Shown here in pieces: positions 1-8,925 of a DNA stretch of 64,000 bases. Positions within the stretch are counted from its first letter, which is position 1. Every line of letters starts with the position of its first letter. Source of the DNA: Pseudomonadales bacterium (GTDB lineage Bacteria > Pseudomonadota > Gammaproteobacteria > Pseudomonadales > Azotimanducaceae); contig JASMJM010000014.1 in the NCBI GenBank assembly GCA_030749725.1, positions 1 through 64,000 of the forward strand, read 5' to 3'. The translations under genes and the position numbers were made by a program. The notes under the pieces were generated by a model, which searched no databases, had not been told where the DNA came from, and saw only the letters and a program-made list of their open reading frames with translations.

Positions 1-486
1 GCGACCATCACTGATCTGGATGCGTCTATCCTCAAATACGGCCACTAATTTGTCGAGATCGTCGAGCCGCGATATCTCTTGTATCTTATCCGCTTTCAGG
101 CCGCGCATCTTGACGATGTAGGTGCCCTCATCATTGCTGTAGAAGAGTTCAGTTCCATGGGCGCCGCAGGGGCTGGGGAACGTGCGACCGCTGTATTCCA
201 GCATGGTATTGGCATTGCCATCCCATTCCTCGTCGTCGCTGACTTCCTCTTTGCGGGTGTGGGGCATGTCGGAGAGATTCATTCCGGACAGACCGGTCGC
301 TGCAATGCAAAGCATCGCTTCCTCCTCTGCAGAGAGGGGAATCGGGTCCTGTTCCGATTTGAATGCATTGGGACCGTGTGCAATCTCCATACCCAGGCCA
401 AAGCGGCGCGAGCGGCGGGTGAACAGAGCATCCATCAGGGGAACATTCCAAGTTTCCTCCATCTGTTCTCGGGTATCGGGATCCAT
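1..486 (-). CDS. Nitroreductase-like protein, N-terminal part (runs off left edge)
   Basis: Reading the minus strand from an ATG at 486 gives an open frame to the window edge (162 codons, no stop). The start is preceded by AGGAG at a good distance. The first residues carry an FTRRSRRFG segment, which resembles the RRSxR motif that opens FMN-dependent nitroreductases, followed by an acidic stretch and a PLSAEEEAML segment. The FMN-binding C-terminal half lies outside the window, so the assignment is tentative. It would be a flavoprotein acting on an unknown substrate. It is divergent from the hydrolase gene that starts at 786. The plus-strand frames over this region are shadows. Confidence 0.6.
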   Translation of the reverse strand, partial: MDPDTREQMEETWNVPLMDALFTRRSRRFGLGMEIAHGPNAFKSEQDPIPLSAEEEAMLCIAATGLSGMNLSDMPHTRKEEVSDDEEWDGNANTMLEYSGRTFPSPCGAHGTELFYSNDEGTYIVKMRGLKADKIQEISRLDDLDKLVAVFEDRRIQISDGR

Positions 487-785
487 CTGAAATCTCCTGT
501 TTCTTGCGTCGCAGTTCGCTTGTCTGGTTTGATCCGGTAGAGGCGTTAGTTTGCATCTTGTCCGAACCATTTACCAGTGACGCTAGGTCAGGTCATGGGA
601 TACTTGTTCTGCTATGATTGGCCTCCCCGAGGCGCTGGCAGAATTCATGACGGGCGCGTACTCGAACGGGGTTGACAGGGCTGAATCCGATGAGGATCAT
701 CTATTGTGTGCCGGGATTTGAGTTCCTCTGACCAGTACATCTGGCCCGGAGGGTTGAAATCATCTGATGACGGGAGGGAGTAGAC
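487..785. other. Intergenic region between divergent genes
   Basis: About 300 bases between the leftward nitroreductase-like gene and the rightward hydrolase gene. It must hold both promoters. I see no strong inverted repeat, no recognisable -35/-10 pair and no convincing small gene. A GGGAGGGAG ribosome binding site for the hydrolase lies at its right end. Confidence 0.5.
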
Positions 786-1427
786 ATGCTGGATAAAATA
801 CACTGGCTGGGTCACGACAGTTTTCGTATCGACGGCGAGAAAACAATCTACATAGATCCGTGGCAGTTGTCCGCCGATCAACCCATTGCCGACCTGATTC
901 TGGTCACCCACGATCACTTCGATCACTGTTCACCGGAAGACATTGCTACTCTGTGCGATGAGGATACCATCGTCGTGGCGAACGAGTCGGCCGCCGAGTT
1001 GCTGGGTGGTAAGGTGGCCGGTGAAGTCCGCGCGGTAGAACCGGGTGATCGTCTGATGGCCGCAGGTATCGACATCGAGACGCTGCCTGCATACAACACC
1101 AACAAGTTCAGAGAGCCGGGAACACCATTTCATCCCAAGGAAGCCAAACATGTCGGCTACATCATCAACGTGGGTAACCAGCGCATTTACCATTGCGGAG
1201 ATGCGGATGATATTCCGGAGATGGAGAGTCTCGAGGTTGATATCGCCATGATACCAGTGAGCGGAACCTATGTAATGACGGCCGAAGAGGCAGTTAAGGC
1301 TGCCGAGAAGATAAAGCCGAATCTGGTGATACCCATGCACTATGGTACCATCGTGGGTGATCGCGGCGATGCAGAAAAATTCGCTGAACAGTACTCAGGT
1401 GAGACCGTCATCATGGAGAAGGAATAG
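786..1427 (+). CDS. Metallo-beta-lactamase-fold metal-dependent hydrolase
   Basis: A 213-residue MBL-fold protein of the UPF0173/UlaG-like kind. The zinc motif THDHFDH lies near residues 41-47, a second ligand region (HCGDADD) near residue 137, and a late histidine (PMHYGT) near residue 186. The early WLGHDSFRI segment is typical of this branch. No signal peptide is present, so it should be a cytoplasmic hydrolase; the substrate cannot be read from sequence. A purine-rich ribosome binding site (GGGAGGGAG) sits just before the ATG. The gene is alone, with the DUF4956 gene downstream in the same direction. Confidence 0.85.
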   Translation: MLDKIHWLGHDSFRIDGEKTIYIDPWQLSADQPIADLILVTHDHFDHCSPEDIATLCDEDTIVVANESAAELLGGKVAGEVRAVEPGDRLMAAGIDIETLPAYNTNKFREPGTPFHPKEAKHVGYIINVGNQRIYHCGDADDIPEMESLEVDIAMIPVSGTYVMTAEEAVKAAEKIKPNLVIPMHYGTIVGDRGDAEKFAEQYSGETVIMEKE

Positions 1428-1473
1428 CCGGTCGGCGGCTGCGCAATGGGACCATCAATGGAAGAGGCAGGTC

Positions 1474-2138
1474 ATGTTTAGCGGATCAAGGTCATCCTCC
1501 TATTCAAAATCACCGTCTATTATGCATGCATATTCGTTGCGCTCATCCTGATACATAAGTTAACTCCGCAATGGCTGCCATATCTCCCCTTAGGCGAGTT
1601 GGAGAATCTCGGAGGGACGCCTGGTATGGGGTTCATCGAAAGTCTGGAAGAGGTGGTGCAGACAACCAGACCCGTGAATCTGTTCGACGATACCATAAAA
1701 CTGCTGACCACCATGCTCGGCACCTTTGTGCTCATGTTACCGCTACGCTGGGTGTATATGGGCGTTGGGCTTCGCCAGAGCTATAACCACGCGGTCGCCT
1801 CCAGTTTGATTATCCTGCCCATCATCGTTACCGGCATCGTTCTGATCGTGCAATACCGGATCGCGTTGGCTTTTGCTTTGGCCGGAATCGTCGCCGGCGT
1901 GAGGTATCGCACCACGCTCAAGAACACGTCCGATGCCCTGTTCGTGTTTGCGGCCATCGGGGTTGGCTTGGCAGCAGGGTCCAACGCGTTGACCGTTGCC
2001 TTAGTGATGTCTCTCTTTTTCAGCTACACGGTGCTGCTGCTACCACCCATCACGCCCCGCGCCGAAGACAGTCCAAAGTCACCCTGGAAAGTGAAGAAAC
2101 CACTGGAACCGGAAGAGAACGGTACCTCGCAACTGTAA
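1474..2138 (+). pseudogene. DUF4956 membrane protein with damaged 5' end
   Basis: The long frame encodes a DUF4956-type membrane protein with three to four hydrophobic segments and a Glu/Pro-rich tail. Homology-like sequence (KITVYYACIFVALIL, then WLPYLPLGELENL) continues upstream of the first usable NTG, a TTG at 1599, back to a TAG at 1479, with no ATG, GTG or TTG between. An ATG at 1474 behind GAAGAGG is in another frame. Restoring one base near 1480 would join it to the conserved N-terminus. I read this as a one-base deletion or sequence error. Function in the family is unknown; some members occur beside polyphosphate-polymerase-like genes, which is not the case here. Confidence 0.6.
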
Positions 2139-2193
2139 GGAAACCCGTCACCATCAAATCGGCCAGGGCAGGGGAGAACTGTTCCCTTTCTCG

Positions 2194-3081
2194 CTACGTC
2201 TGTCGTCGTCTGCGCATGGCACTGCCTTCCTGGGCTTTGCTCATATCGAGGATTTTATCGCTGTTCTCGAGGAACTTCTCGTAACTGGCGTCAACGCCCA
2301 GATCCGCACCGTCATTGCTGAAAACTGCGGAGACCGAGAAGCGACCGCCGGATCCCTGAATCACCTTGCCGGTCGGTGCGTCTTCGCTGCACATGAACAG
2401 CACGCCCGGAGAAACCAGTGCGGGAGATCGTTCGGGTGGGGGATTGTCGATGTCCACCTTCGGTCTTCCCGGAACGGTAGCCGTCATCCTGGTTGCGGCG
2501 CCTGGCGCAAGGCAATTGACCTTGATATTGTGCGATGCACCTTCCAGGGACAGCACATTCATCAGACCCAGCATGCCCATCTTGGCGGCACCGTAATTGG
2601 ACTGACCGAAGTTCCCGTAGATGCCGGAACCGGAACTGGTGAAGATGATGCGACCGTAGTTTTTCTCATACATGATGGGCCAGGCGGCGTGAGTGACGTA
2701 GGCTGTACCGGTCAGATGTACCTGCAGGACCAGATCGAATTCATCCAGGGTCATGTTCTTGAAGGATTTGTCCCGCAGGATACCGGCGTTGTTCACCAGA
2801 ATATCGATGCCACCGAAGGCTTCCACAGCGTCAGTAATCATGCTTCGGGCACCCTCACGATCCGCTACGGATGCCTTGTTGGCGATCGCTACGCCACCGG
2901 CTGCGACAATTTCCGCCACGACCGCATCCGCCATATCACCGGCGCCGGATCCGTCGACACTGCCACCCAGGTCGTTTACCACGACTTTGGCACCGCGCGC
3001 TGCCAGTGCGATCGCGTGACATCGGCCCAGACCACCACCTGCGCCTGTGACAACGGCTACTCTACCTTCAAAGTCACTCAT
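2194..3081 (-). CDS. Short-chain dehydrogenase, 3-hydroxyacyl-CoA dehydrogenase type
   Basis: A 295-residue SDR. The N-terminus has the NAD(P)-binding TGAGGGLG motif (about residues 12-19) and VVNDLGG, a combination typical of the dehydrogenase domain of multifunctional beta-oxidation enzymes. NNAG lies near residue 95 and the catalytic Ser and YGAAK motif near residues 150-167. It probably oxidises a 3-hydroxyacyl-CoA or a similar secondary alcohol in the cytoplasm. GGAGGA lies about 5 bases before the ATG. The tail ends in a run of arginines. It is a single gene, in keeping with the acyl-CoA dehydrogenase and MaoC genes elsewhere in the window. Confidence 0.88.
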   Translation of the reverse strand: MSDFEGRVAVVTGAGGGLGRCHAIALAARGAKVVVNDLGGSVDGSGAGDMADAVVAEIVAAGGVAIANKASVADREGARSMITDAVEAFGGIDILVNNAGILRDKSFKNMTLDEFDLVLQVHLTGTAYVTHAAWPIMYEKNYGRIIFTSSGSGIYGNFGQSNYGAAKMGMLGLMNVLSLEGASHNIKVNCLAPGAATRMTATVPGRPKVDIDNPPPERSPALVSPGVLFMCSEDAPTGKVIQGSGGRFSVSAVFSNDGADLGVDASYEKFLENSDKILDMSKAQEGSAMRRRRQT

Positions 3082-3262
3082 ATCTTCCTCCGCTTACGTT
3101 CATTGTATTTTCGTGAACAAACTTAGCACATTGAAACTGGCAACAGAAGGATCTGTTTTCCACTATATAAGGTATTGAATTAATTGAAATTATTCTGTAT
3201 CGAAGCGACCTTCGAAGGGGTCGGCGTGAGCTAGTCGGGGCGTGTGGCGGGCAGTGCGCCGA

Positions 3263-3505
3263 TCAATAGCCGTCTTCGGAACTGGCGCAGGCGCCGAACT
3301 GATGATTACACTTGGTGCAACACCATTCCGGCGCTTTTTCGTAAATTTCACAGCAGCCACCTAGAACCGTCTGGTTGGACTCGAGATCCAGATTGATCTC
3401 TTCGGAACAGGCGGGATGACCATAGAGAATTGCAGCTACGTCGACAGAACCACAATTGGGGCACAGAGGCGCTTTTATGTCCAGAACAGGGGATTCAGTG
3501 CTCAT
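3263..3505 (-). CDS. Small cysteine-rich (zinc-ribbon-like) protein
   Basis: An 80-residue protein with a CPNC pair near residue 16, then a CC pair and a CCTKC motif toward the C-terminus, so one or more zinc-ribbon-like sites are likely. I chose the ATG at 3505, preceded by GAGGG, because the extra upstream residues of the longer frame are low in family-like character. No enzyme signature is visible. It is unlike the neighbouring SDR and is convergent with nothing. Function unknown. Confidence 0.6.
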   Translation of the reverse strand: MSTESPVLDIKAPLCPNCGSVDVAAILYGHPACSEEINLDLESNQTVLGGCCEIYEKAPEWCCTKCNHQFGACASSEDGY

Positions 3506-3740
3506 ATCCAGGCCCTCAGTATTATCATTTTTGGGTGAATATGTGCCGATTGTAACCAAAGCACCTGCTTGCGTCTGTAACAAATTGCCATTTATTGACC
3601 GCCCCGAATTCATAGACAATAGAATCATTCCAAGGCAGTATTCACGCTGACTTTGGCGCAAGATCCTTCAATCGGGGAGATCGCCTAAAGCGGGATGGCG
3701 GCGGGCAAGAAAGCACCCGCGTAATGCAGTTAAAGCCAAG

Positions 3741-4694
3741 ATGCATTCTATGAAACTGAAACTGCTACTATCCCCCCTCGCCAAGGCTGCCTATTTTGGC
3801 AACTACCTGGAGGTTGCCCACGCCGAGTTTCTGGCACACTACCCGGAATGTGACGTTCGACCTGAGAAGCTGGCTACCCTTGACTATTTGAATGTCGAGC
3901 TGTACGAAGAGGAACTGCAGCAGTTGTCCCGGCTCAGTTTTGTTCAGGGCATCTTCAAAGAGGAGGGGGACAAACTGATTGTCCTGAACCAGGAGCCGGG
4001 ATTCGTTCTCCCCGAAGAGCTGGTTTACGCTGCCAAGTATCAGGGCAAAACCAACGAGCTGGTCACTCAGCTAGCCATCAATATCGGGATTGTCTTTGCC
4101 TCTATCAGAGAAGGTGAAGTACCCCGCTTGCTGGATCCCATGGCCGGAAGAGGGACAACGATGCTGTGGGCGCTTAGATACGGAATGAATGCGAGCGGCA
4201 TTGAACAGGACCGCAAAGCCCTCGCCGGACTCCACCAACATTTGAAAAAGCAGACCAAGCTGCTTCGCATCAAGCATCAGCACAGCCAGGGCTTTATCGG
4301 CCGGAGCAACAAACAGCAGCGGGGCAAGTTTGATCAATTCCAGTTTGCTGACCGGACCTTGCGACTAACCATAGGAGACAGTCGCGAAGCCGGTAATCTG
4401 ACGCAGGGCAAACGCTTTCATCTGTTGGTTTGCGATCTACCCTACGGCATTCAACACGCCACCACCGAAGGGACCCGTAACCCGCTTCCGGTCGTCAGGG
4501 AGTGTGCCCCTGCCTGGGTCGATTGCCTGCGCAAGGGTGGCGTCCTGGTGCTGATATTCAACTCATATCAGCCGGCCCGCAGTGATCTCATGCAGCTCTT
4601 TGTAGAGCAAGGACTACAACCGCAGGACTTCAGTGCGCCTCATCGCATGAGTGAGTCGATTGTGCGTGATCTGATCATATTCAAGAAAATCTAA
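3741..4694 (+). CDS. SAM-dependent methyltransferase, RNA/DNA (UPF0020/TRM11-like)
   Basis: A 317-residue protein with a Rossmann methyltransferase core in its second half. The SAM-binding motif DPMAGRGT lies near residues 132-139, an acidic motif II (GIEQD) follows, and the catalytic loop CDLPYG near residue 230 resembles the [ND]PPY motif of base-N methyltransferases. The order of motifs fits the UPF0020/TRM11 group, which methylates guanines in RNA. The N-terminal 120 residues may be the substrate-binding part. The start could be the first ATG or the one three codons later. The stop codon lies 7 bases before a MITE, so the transcript's natural 3' end may be displaced. Confidence 0.75.
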   Translation: MHSMKLKLLLSPLAKAAYFGNYLEVAHAEFLAHYPECDVRPEKLATLDYLNVELYEEELQQLSRLSFVQGIFKEEGDKLIVLNQEPGFVLPEELVYAAKYQGKTNELVTQLAINIGIVFASIREGEVPRLLDPMAGRGTTMLWALRYGMNASGIEQDRKALAGLHQHLKKQTKLLRIKHQHSQGFIGRSNKQQRGKFDQFQFADRTLRLTIGDSREAGNLTQGKRFHLLVCDLPYGIQHATTEGTRNPLPVVRECAPAWVDCLRKGGVLVLIFNSYQPARSDLMQLFVEQGLQPQDFSAPHRMSESIVRDLIIFKKI

Positions 4695-4701
4695 TGCCAT
4701 C

Positions 4702-4880
4702 TAGTGTACTGTCCCGCAAATACGTGGCCTTATTCGCTGGCCTATTTTGTCCCTGGACTTCGTTACTCGTCCTTATCGGGGCGCCCGGCGAGGGTGCCCA
4801 ACCCACGGCGTCCTCTCGCCTTGCCAGGAACAAAATATGCCGACCGAATAATGACCACCTAATTGCGGGACAGTACACTA
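4702..4880. mobile_element. MITE copy 1 (179 bp, terminal inverted repeats)
   Basis: The left end TAGTGTACTGTCCCGCAA is the reverse complement of the right end, and the pairing continues imperfectly for about 55 bases on each side (4702-4756 with 4824-4880). The interior is GC-rich (GGGCGCCCGGCGAGGGTGCCC) and has no transposase. CTAG borders both ends. Closely similar copies lie at 15220-15397 and 55035-55226. The transcript could fold into one long hairpin. The frames through it are chance ORFs. It belongs to no transposon family that I can name with certainty. Confidence 0.85.
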
Positions 4881-4908
4881 GCTGGTCAACACCACGGCAA
4901 TCTAACGA

Positions 4909-7118
4909 TGGTTAAGCGTGCGGCAGTCAGGGTCGCGATGGTTGCCGCAATCGTATTGGTGCTGATATGGCTGGCGTTGCCCTATCTGGCCACCCAACTG
5001 CTCACGAACCAGTTCGCCTCCACTGGCTGGTTGTTGCATCGGCTTTCGCTGCAGCGGCCAACCATTGCCCGCTGGCGATGGCCGCTGCTGCAGTTCTCAT
5101 CCGCCGACCAGCGAACGGATGTCACCGCATCGAATATGCTGCTGCAGACGGACCTGGCAGATAGCATCGGTCTGGAGCTTGAGGTGGAACAGCTCACAAT
5201 CACCCTCGGCGTGAGCGAGCAGCGACAGGTTCTCGATCCCGCTGCCTGGCTGTCTTCATTCCATCGTTACCTGCCATTAGCTCCCGCCAAGGGGCAGATC
5301 GATCGGCTGGAATTCTGTCCGCCTGGCGAGTGCTTTGTGTTTCAGTTGTCTTGGTTTCGTCAGAGCGATGGCTTGGTTGTCACAGCAACCATGGGTGAGT
5401 CCGGTATCGATCAGATCCACATCCTCATCGATGAGGACGAACTGCAACTCGACATAATTCACGCTGGCGCCCGCCCGTCTTTTGTCACGCTGCGGGCCGG
5501 ATTCGAGGATGACGAGTCGATACAGGTGCGCGGCGAGATGCTGCTGGTTCGCGATGCCTGGTTCGAGCGACTCCAGCGAGAGCTCGCGCTGCCGCCTGAT
5601 CTCGATCTCGACTGGCAGACGCTCAGCATTCGATATGCGGGTGATCTGTTGCTGGATCCCGTCGACACGGCCTCCATGCTGCTGCAGAATATTCGCGGCG
5701 AAGCCGATCTCGGCTGATCAGGCGGCTGGCGATGGCAGGGCGAGGCGTTCGCGGTGCACTCCGACTTAGCACATTCCGCTGCTCTATCGCTCTCTGCGGA
5801 CTCCTGGAAGATGGACCTGCATCCCGCTTATGAAGTAACGCTGCAGCTCGGGAAGTTGCCGCCGCTGGTCGTGACCACCCTGGACAAAATGCGGTGCCAA
5901 TACCACCCCACGGCGAATTCGCTCGGCTGCTCCGGTAAGGAGATTGCAATCAGCGGACCCATTGGCATAGAGGATCTGTCTGTGGAACTGCTCGTCGATC
6001 AGTTTGAACTGAAGCATTGGCTGAGTACCACGCCCTCGGCTACCATGCATGTCCAACTGAAACTTTTCGACCCCGAGCGACAGTGGGCCAGCGGCAGGGT
6101 GAAAATCGATGTGGCGGACGCTGAAGTTGTGGCGGTTGCGGAGGAGCTGGTTGTCGCTGAAGTCCCTCTGAACAGCTTACAACTCAACCATTCGACCGTT
6201 ACCCGGCAGGGTAAGCTGATAGCCGACTACCAGGGAGGGGTCGCCCCTTTGAATGAGTGGCTGCCCGCAGACTTCAGCGGCTCCGTCGATCTACAGTTGG
6301 AGGCGGGCTGGCAGGGGCCACTGCCGGATGATTGGCTGACATGGCCGCTCAGCACTGAGGTGAGCATAGGTGCCAGCGATCTCGCCGCCCAGGTTTCAGA
6401 TAACCAGTTCAGTGGCGGCGAGCTGCAACTGAAGTTGGCAGGTTGGCCTCGCCTCAGCAATGCCGGACCCGCCCACATGAGCTGGCGCAACATCGATATC
6501 GGTGTTCCCGTCACGGCGCTGGAGATGGACTTCAACATCCATGGCGACGCCGGCAGCCGGCAGATTGACCTCGAGGGGATCTCTCTCAGCGCCAACACCC
6601 TCGGCGGCAGCATCGCCAGCGACGACTTTCAGTTTAATCTGAACGAGGCAAGCGGCAGCCTGGTGGTCGAGCTGCAGCAGCTCGAGTTGCTGCAGATCCT
6701 CTCCCTGGAAGATGAAGAGTTTTACAGTGAAGGAAAACTAATCGGCAGAATTCCTGTCACAATAGAGCAGGGGAACGTAATTGTGGAAAATGGCACGGTG
6801 GCGACCGTGGCCCCGGGGGGGCTGTTGCAGTACAACCCCAGTGAATCGGTATTGAAACTGGCTGAGTCCAGTGATCAGATGGCCACGGTTCTCACGACCT
6901 TGAAGAACTTCCATTATGATTCTCTGGATGCGGAACTGAATTTTGGCGGCGATGGCATGTTGCGGATGGACACCGCCCTCAAAGGACATAATCCCGATTA
7001 CGAAGATGGTCGGGACATACACTTCAATCTGACCATCGAGGAAGATATCGTCGCACTACTGAAAAGCCTGCAATTGAGTGATCGGCTCACGGATCAGATC
7101 GAAAATCGGATGCGATAA
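4909..7118 (+). pseudogene. ydbH: ydbH-like intermembrane lipid-transport protein, interrupted by in-frame TGA
   Basis: One continuous frame from ATG 4909 (736 codons) is broken only by a TGA at 5715-5717, after about 268 codons. The N-terminus has a membrane anchor (VAMVAAIVLVLIWLALPYLA). The C-terminal 150 residues match the YdbH 'dicarboxylate transport' domain: a SEGKLIGRIPV stretch, then VAPGGLLQYNP and NFHYDSL. In E. coli, YdbH with YnbE bridges the inner and outer membranes and moves phospholipids, redundantly with TamB and YhdP. ynbE and ydbL follow directly. The downstream part could only be made by readthrough or by starting again at a GTG (5754). E. coli YdbH is longer, about 880 residues. 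Confidence 0.75.
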
Positions 7119-7132
7119 GCGGAGGGAATTCC

Positions 7133-7333
7133 ATGGTGAAACTCATACGACGCTGCACGGTTGGCGTGTGGCTGCTGGCCATATCGGTCGTGTCCTGTAC
7201 GCCCACCATACAGGTCGCGCCACCTTCCGAGCCCATCACCATCAATCTGAACATAAAGATTGAACATGAGATCAAGATCAAGGTAGACAAGGAACTGGAT
7301 GACCTGTTCGAGTCTGAAAGTGATATTTTTTAG
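7133..7333 (+). CDS. ynbE: YnbE-family lipoprotein
   Basis: A 66-residue lipoprotein. The hydrophobic signal ends in a lipobox (SVVSC, Cys about residue 22), and the mature part is the short YnbE domain, rich in alternating residues (ITINLNIKIEHEIKIKV) that form a beta strand. In E. coli, YnbE is an outer-membrane lipoprotein that extends the YdbH beta-groove toward the outer membrane. GGAGGG precedes the ATG. It sits 14 bases after ydbH and just before ydbL, the standard order, so the operon is conserved although ydbH is interrupted. Confidence 0.85.
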   Translation: MVKLIRRCTVGVWLLAISVVSCTPTIQVAPPSEPITINLNIKIEHEIKIKVDKELDDLFESESDIF

Positions 7334-7341
7334 GAGGCAGC

Positions 7342-7635
7342 ATGCCAGTACCGGGTAAATTCAAGATGATCCGTTTGACCACCATGCTGGTTCTGTTGGT
7401 TGTTGCAGCGGATGGCTGGGCCAGCCCCTTATCAGATGCCAAAGCAGCGGGACTGGTGCTGGAATCAGCCGACGGATTCGTCGTCAGTGCAAAGAGTGCC
7501 CCAGTGAAGATCCAGAAGCTGGTTGCGGATATCAACAAGCGTCGACATGAAGCCTACAAAAAGATCGCTGACAAGAACGGTATCAGCGTCGAGCAAGTTG
7601 GCCGTGAATCCTATGTCAGACGACAAAAGAAGTAG
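7342..7635 (+). CDS. ydbL: YdbL-family (DUF1318) periplasmic protein
   Basis: A 97-residue exported protein. The signal peptide ends near GWAS (about residue 28), then come the DUF1318 features SPLSDAKAAGLVLE and INKRRHEAYKKIA, and GISVEQVG near the end. Family knowledge from E. coli suggests that YdbL keeps YnbE from forming aberrant multimers. A strong AGGAGG overlaps the ynbE stop codon, so the two are translationally close. It is the last gene of the operon; the next gene is convergent. Confidence 0.87.
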   Translation: MPVPGKFKMIRLTTMLVLLVVAADGWASPLSDAKAAGLVLESADGFVVSAKSAPVKIQKLVADINKRRHEAYKKIADKNGISVEQVGRESYVRRQKK

Positions 7636-7646
7636 CACTGCTCACT

Positions 7647-8057
7647 TCATTCTGACGAGCGAGCTCTGTCTGACTTAATCACCTCGTCCAGCAGGAACAG
7701 ATCTGTCAGCAACGCGCGCAGGTGAATCGATCCATTCAGATTATCGATCAGTTGCGAGCTGATCCGGCTTTGTGCCAGCACCAGTCCGATTGCGGCGTGT
7801 GCCTTGCTGCCATCTTCAGCCAACACCTTGAGAAAGTCCAAGCCGTGATCATCTTGGTCGGTATCGCCGCTGAAACTTTTGGCGGCCACTTCGACCAGTG
7901 TTTCCAGAGCGTCATGGAAGTTTTGCAGGAACTGGACAACTTCCGAGTTTTCCTCGTCCCCCTCCCTGCCCTGGGCAGCATAAGCCAACATAAACTCGTA
8001 GGCTTCCTCGATGCTGTCGATTCGCTCTGCCAAATCAGATTGAAAACTGTCGTTCAT
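7647..8057 (-). CDS. Small acidic helical protein, last gene of the Mo-hydroxylase operon
   Basis: A 136-residue acidic, probably all-helical protein without signal peptide, membrane segment or cysteine motif. I do not recognise a family. Its ATG overlaps the TGA of the cytochrome b gene (ATGA), which implies translational coupling. By position it may be an assembly or maturation factor for the exported molybdenum hydroxylase, as small helical chaperones serve other Tat-exported molybdoenzymes. That is inference from context only. Confidence 0.6.
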   Translation of the reverse strand: MNDSFQSDLAERIDSIEEAYEFMLAYAAQGREGDEENSEVVQFLQNFHDALETLVEVAAKSFSGDTDQDDHGLDFLKVLAEDGSKAHAAIGLVLAQSRISSQLIDNLNGSIHLRALLTDLFLLDEVIKSDRARSSE

Positions 8058-8731
8058 GTACCTGTCTCGTTGCCGGCGTTCGATTCATCGGGACGCCAAA
8101 GAGCCGGATCATGGTGTCCACTATACTCGTCTGCGCTGATCCAACCCAGGATCATGGAGCGGGTATAGAACAGCTTTTCCGGCCGAAATGCAAAATAGAT
8201 ATGCATCATGATCAGGCTGATGGAGAAAAGTGCCGATAATCCGTGCAGTACGTAGATGTATCCCCACACTTCCTGGGAGAGCAGATAGGGATTCCGCTGC
8301 CACAGGGGGGAATCGATCTTAACAAGCATGATCAAGCCCGTGCCGATTCCAAGCAGCACCACCAATAACATGGCCAGGTGGTAGAGTTTCTGGGGGGTCG
8401 AGTACTTGCCCGGTAGCGCGATCGGATTGGACGAGCCGGTTAGCTCGTCCTGCAGTGTCTTTGCTTGCCGACTGATCTCAGCCCAGCCGAGCCACATGTA
8501 CTTGATGCGTCTGTGCCAGATGACCCGGATAACATGCAGGAGCACGCCCGCGGTGAGCAGGATGCCGGTAACCCAATGGATCAGCACCCACTGGAACTTG
8601 ATTTCCAGGACGGGAAGCAGGCTGGTGGCTAACAAGATCAGCATGCAGCTTGACAGCAGCCAGTGCTGGAACCTATCCACCGGCGTGTGTCGTTGCAGGC
8701 GCATCGTGCCCGTCTTTGGTGCTGCCGTCAC
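8054..8731 (-). CDS. Membrane-bound b-type cytochrome (FdnI/cytochrome b561-like)
   Basis: A 225-residue protein with four predicted membrane segments and histidines placed for b-type haem: RFQHW near the start of helix 1, LIHWVTG and LLHVIRV in helix 2, YHLAM in helix 3, and YVLHG with MMHIYF in helix 4. This is the pattern of formate dehydrogenase gamma and related cytochromes. I chose the GTG at 8731 because it overlaps the TGA of the upstream gene (GTGA). It should pass electrons between the periplasmic molybdenum hydroxylase and the quinone pool. Confidence 0.8.
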   Translation of the reverse strand: MTAAPKTGTMRLQRHTPVDRFQHWLLSSCMLILLATSLLPVLEIKFQWVLIHWVTGILLTAGVLLHVIRVIWHRRIKYMWLGWAEISRQAKTLQDELTGSSNPIALPGKYSTPQKLYHLAMLLVVLLGIGTGLIMLVKIDSPLWQRNPYLLSQEVWGYIYVLHGLSALFSISLIMMHIYFAFRPEKLFYTRSMILGWISADEYSGHHDPALWRPDESNAGNETGT

Positions 8732-8919
8732 TTGGGATCTGTCTGCTGTGGTCCGTTGGGGCGCCAGCCGCCGGTGTGCCGTACGATGCGCAGGTAGATC
8801 AGATGCAGACAGATAAACGCCAGGCCGGCACCGAAGAACACCCACAGCAGATCCCAGGATACCCCTTCCAGAACCCGCTGACCCCAGGGATTGGTGCTGT
8901 ATCGAAAGAGGAGGTCCAA
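8728..8919 (-). CDS. Small single-span membrane protein of the Mo-hydroxylase operon
   Basis: A 63-residue protein with one membrane helix (about residues 24-45, LLWVFFGAGLAFICLHLIYL) and a basic/polar tail. The only usable start is a TTG six bases after the stop codon of the FAD subunit gene, and the ribosome binding site is weak, so translation probably depends on the upstream gene. It overlaps the next gene by GTGA. It may be an accessory subunit of the cytochrome b. No family recognised. Confidence 0.55.
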   Translation of the reverse strand: MDLLFRYSTNPWGQRVLEGVSWDLLWVFFGAGLAFICLHLIYLRIVRHTGGWRPNGPQQTDPK

Positions 8920-8925
8920 ATTCCC

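Noticed and set aside
79-540. Plus-strand ORF at the left edge
   Set aside because: The minus strand carries a frame with a ribosome binding site and nitroreductase-like motif; the plus frame is its shadow.
4681-4878. Minus-strand small ORFs inside the MITE copies (also at 55034-55231)
   Set aside because: They begin in the terminal repeat and end in unrelated flanking DNA, so they are not conserved proteins.
5715-5717. TGA in ydbH as a selenocysteine codon
   Set aside because: YdbH is not a selenoprotein family, the codon is not at a redox site and no SECIS-like hairpin is evident just after it.
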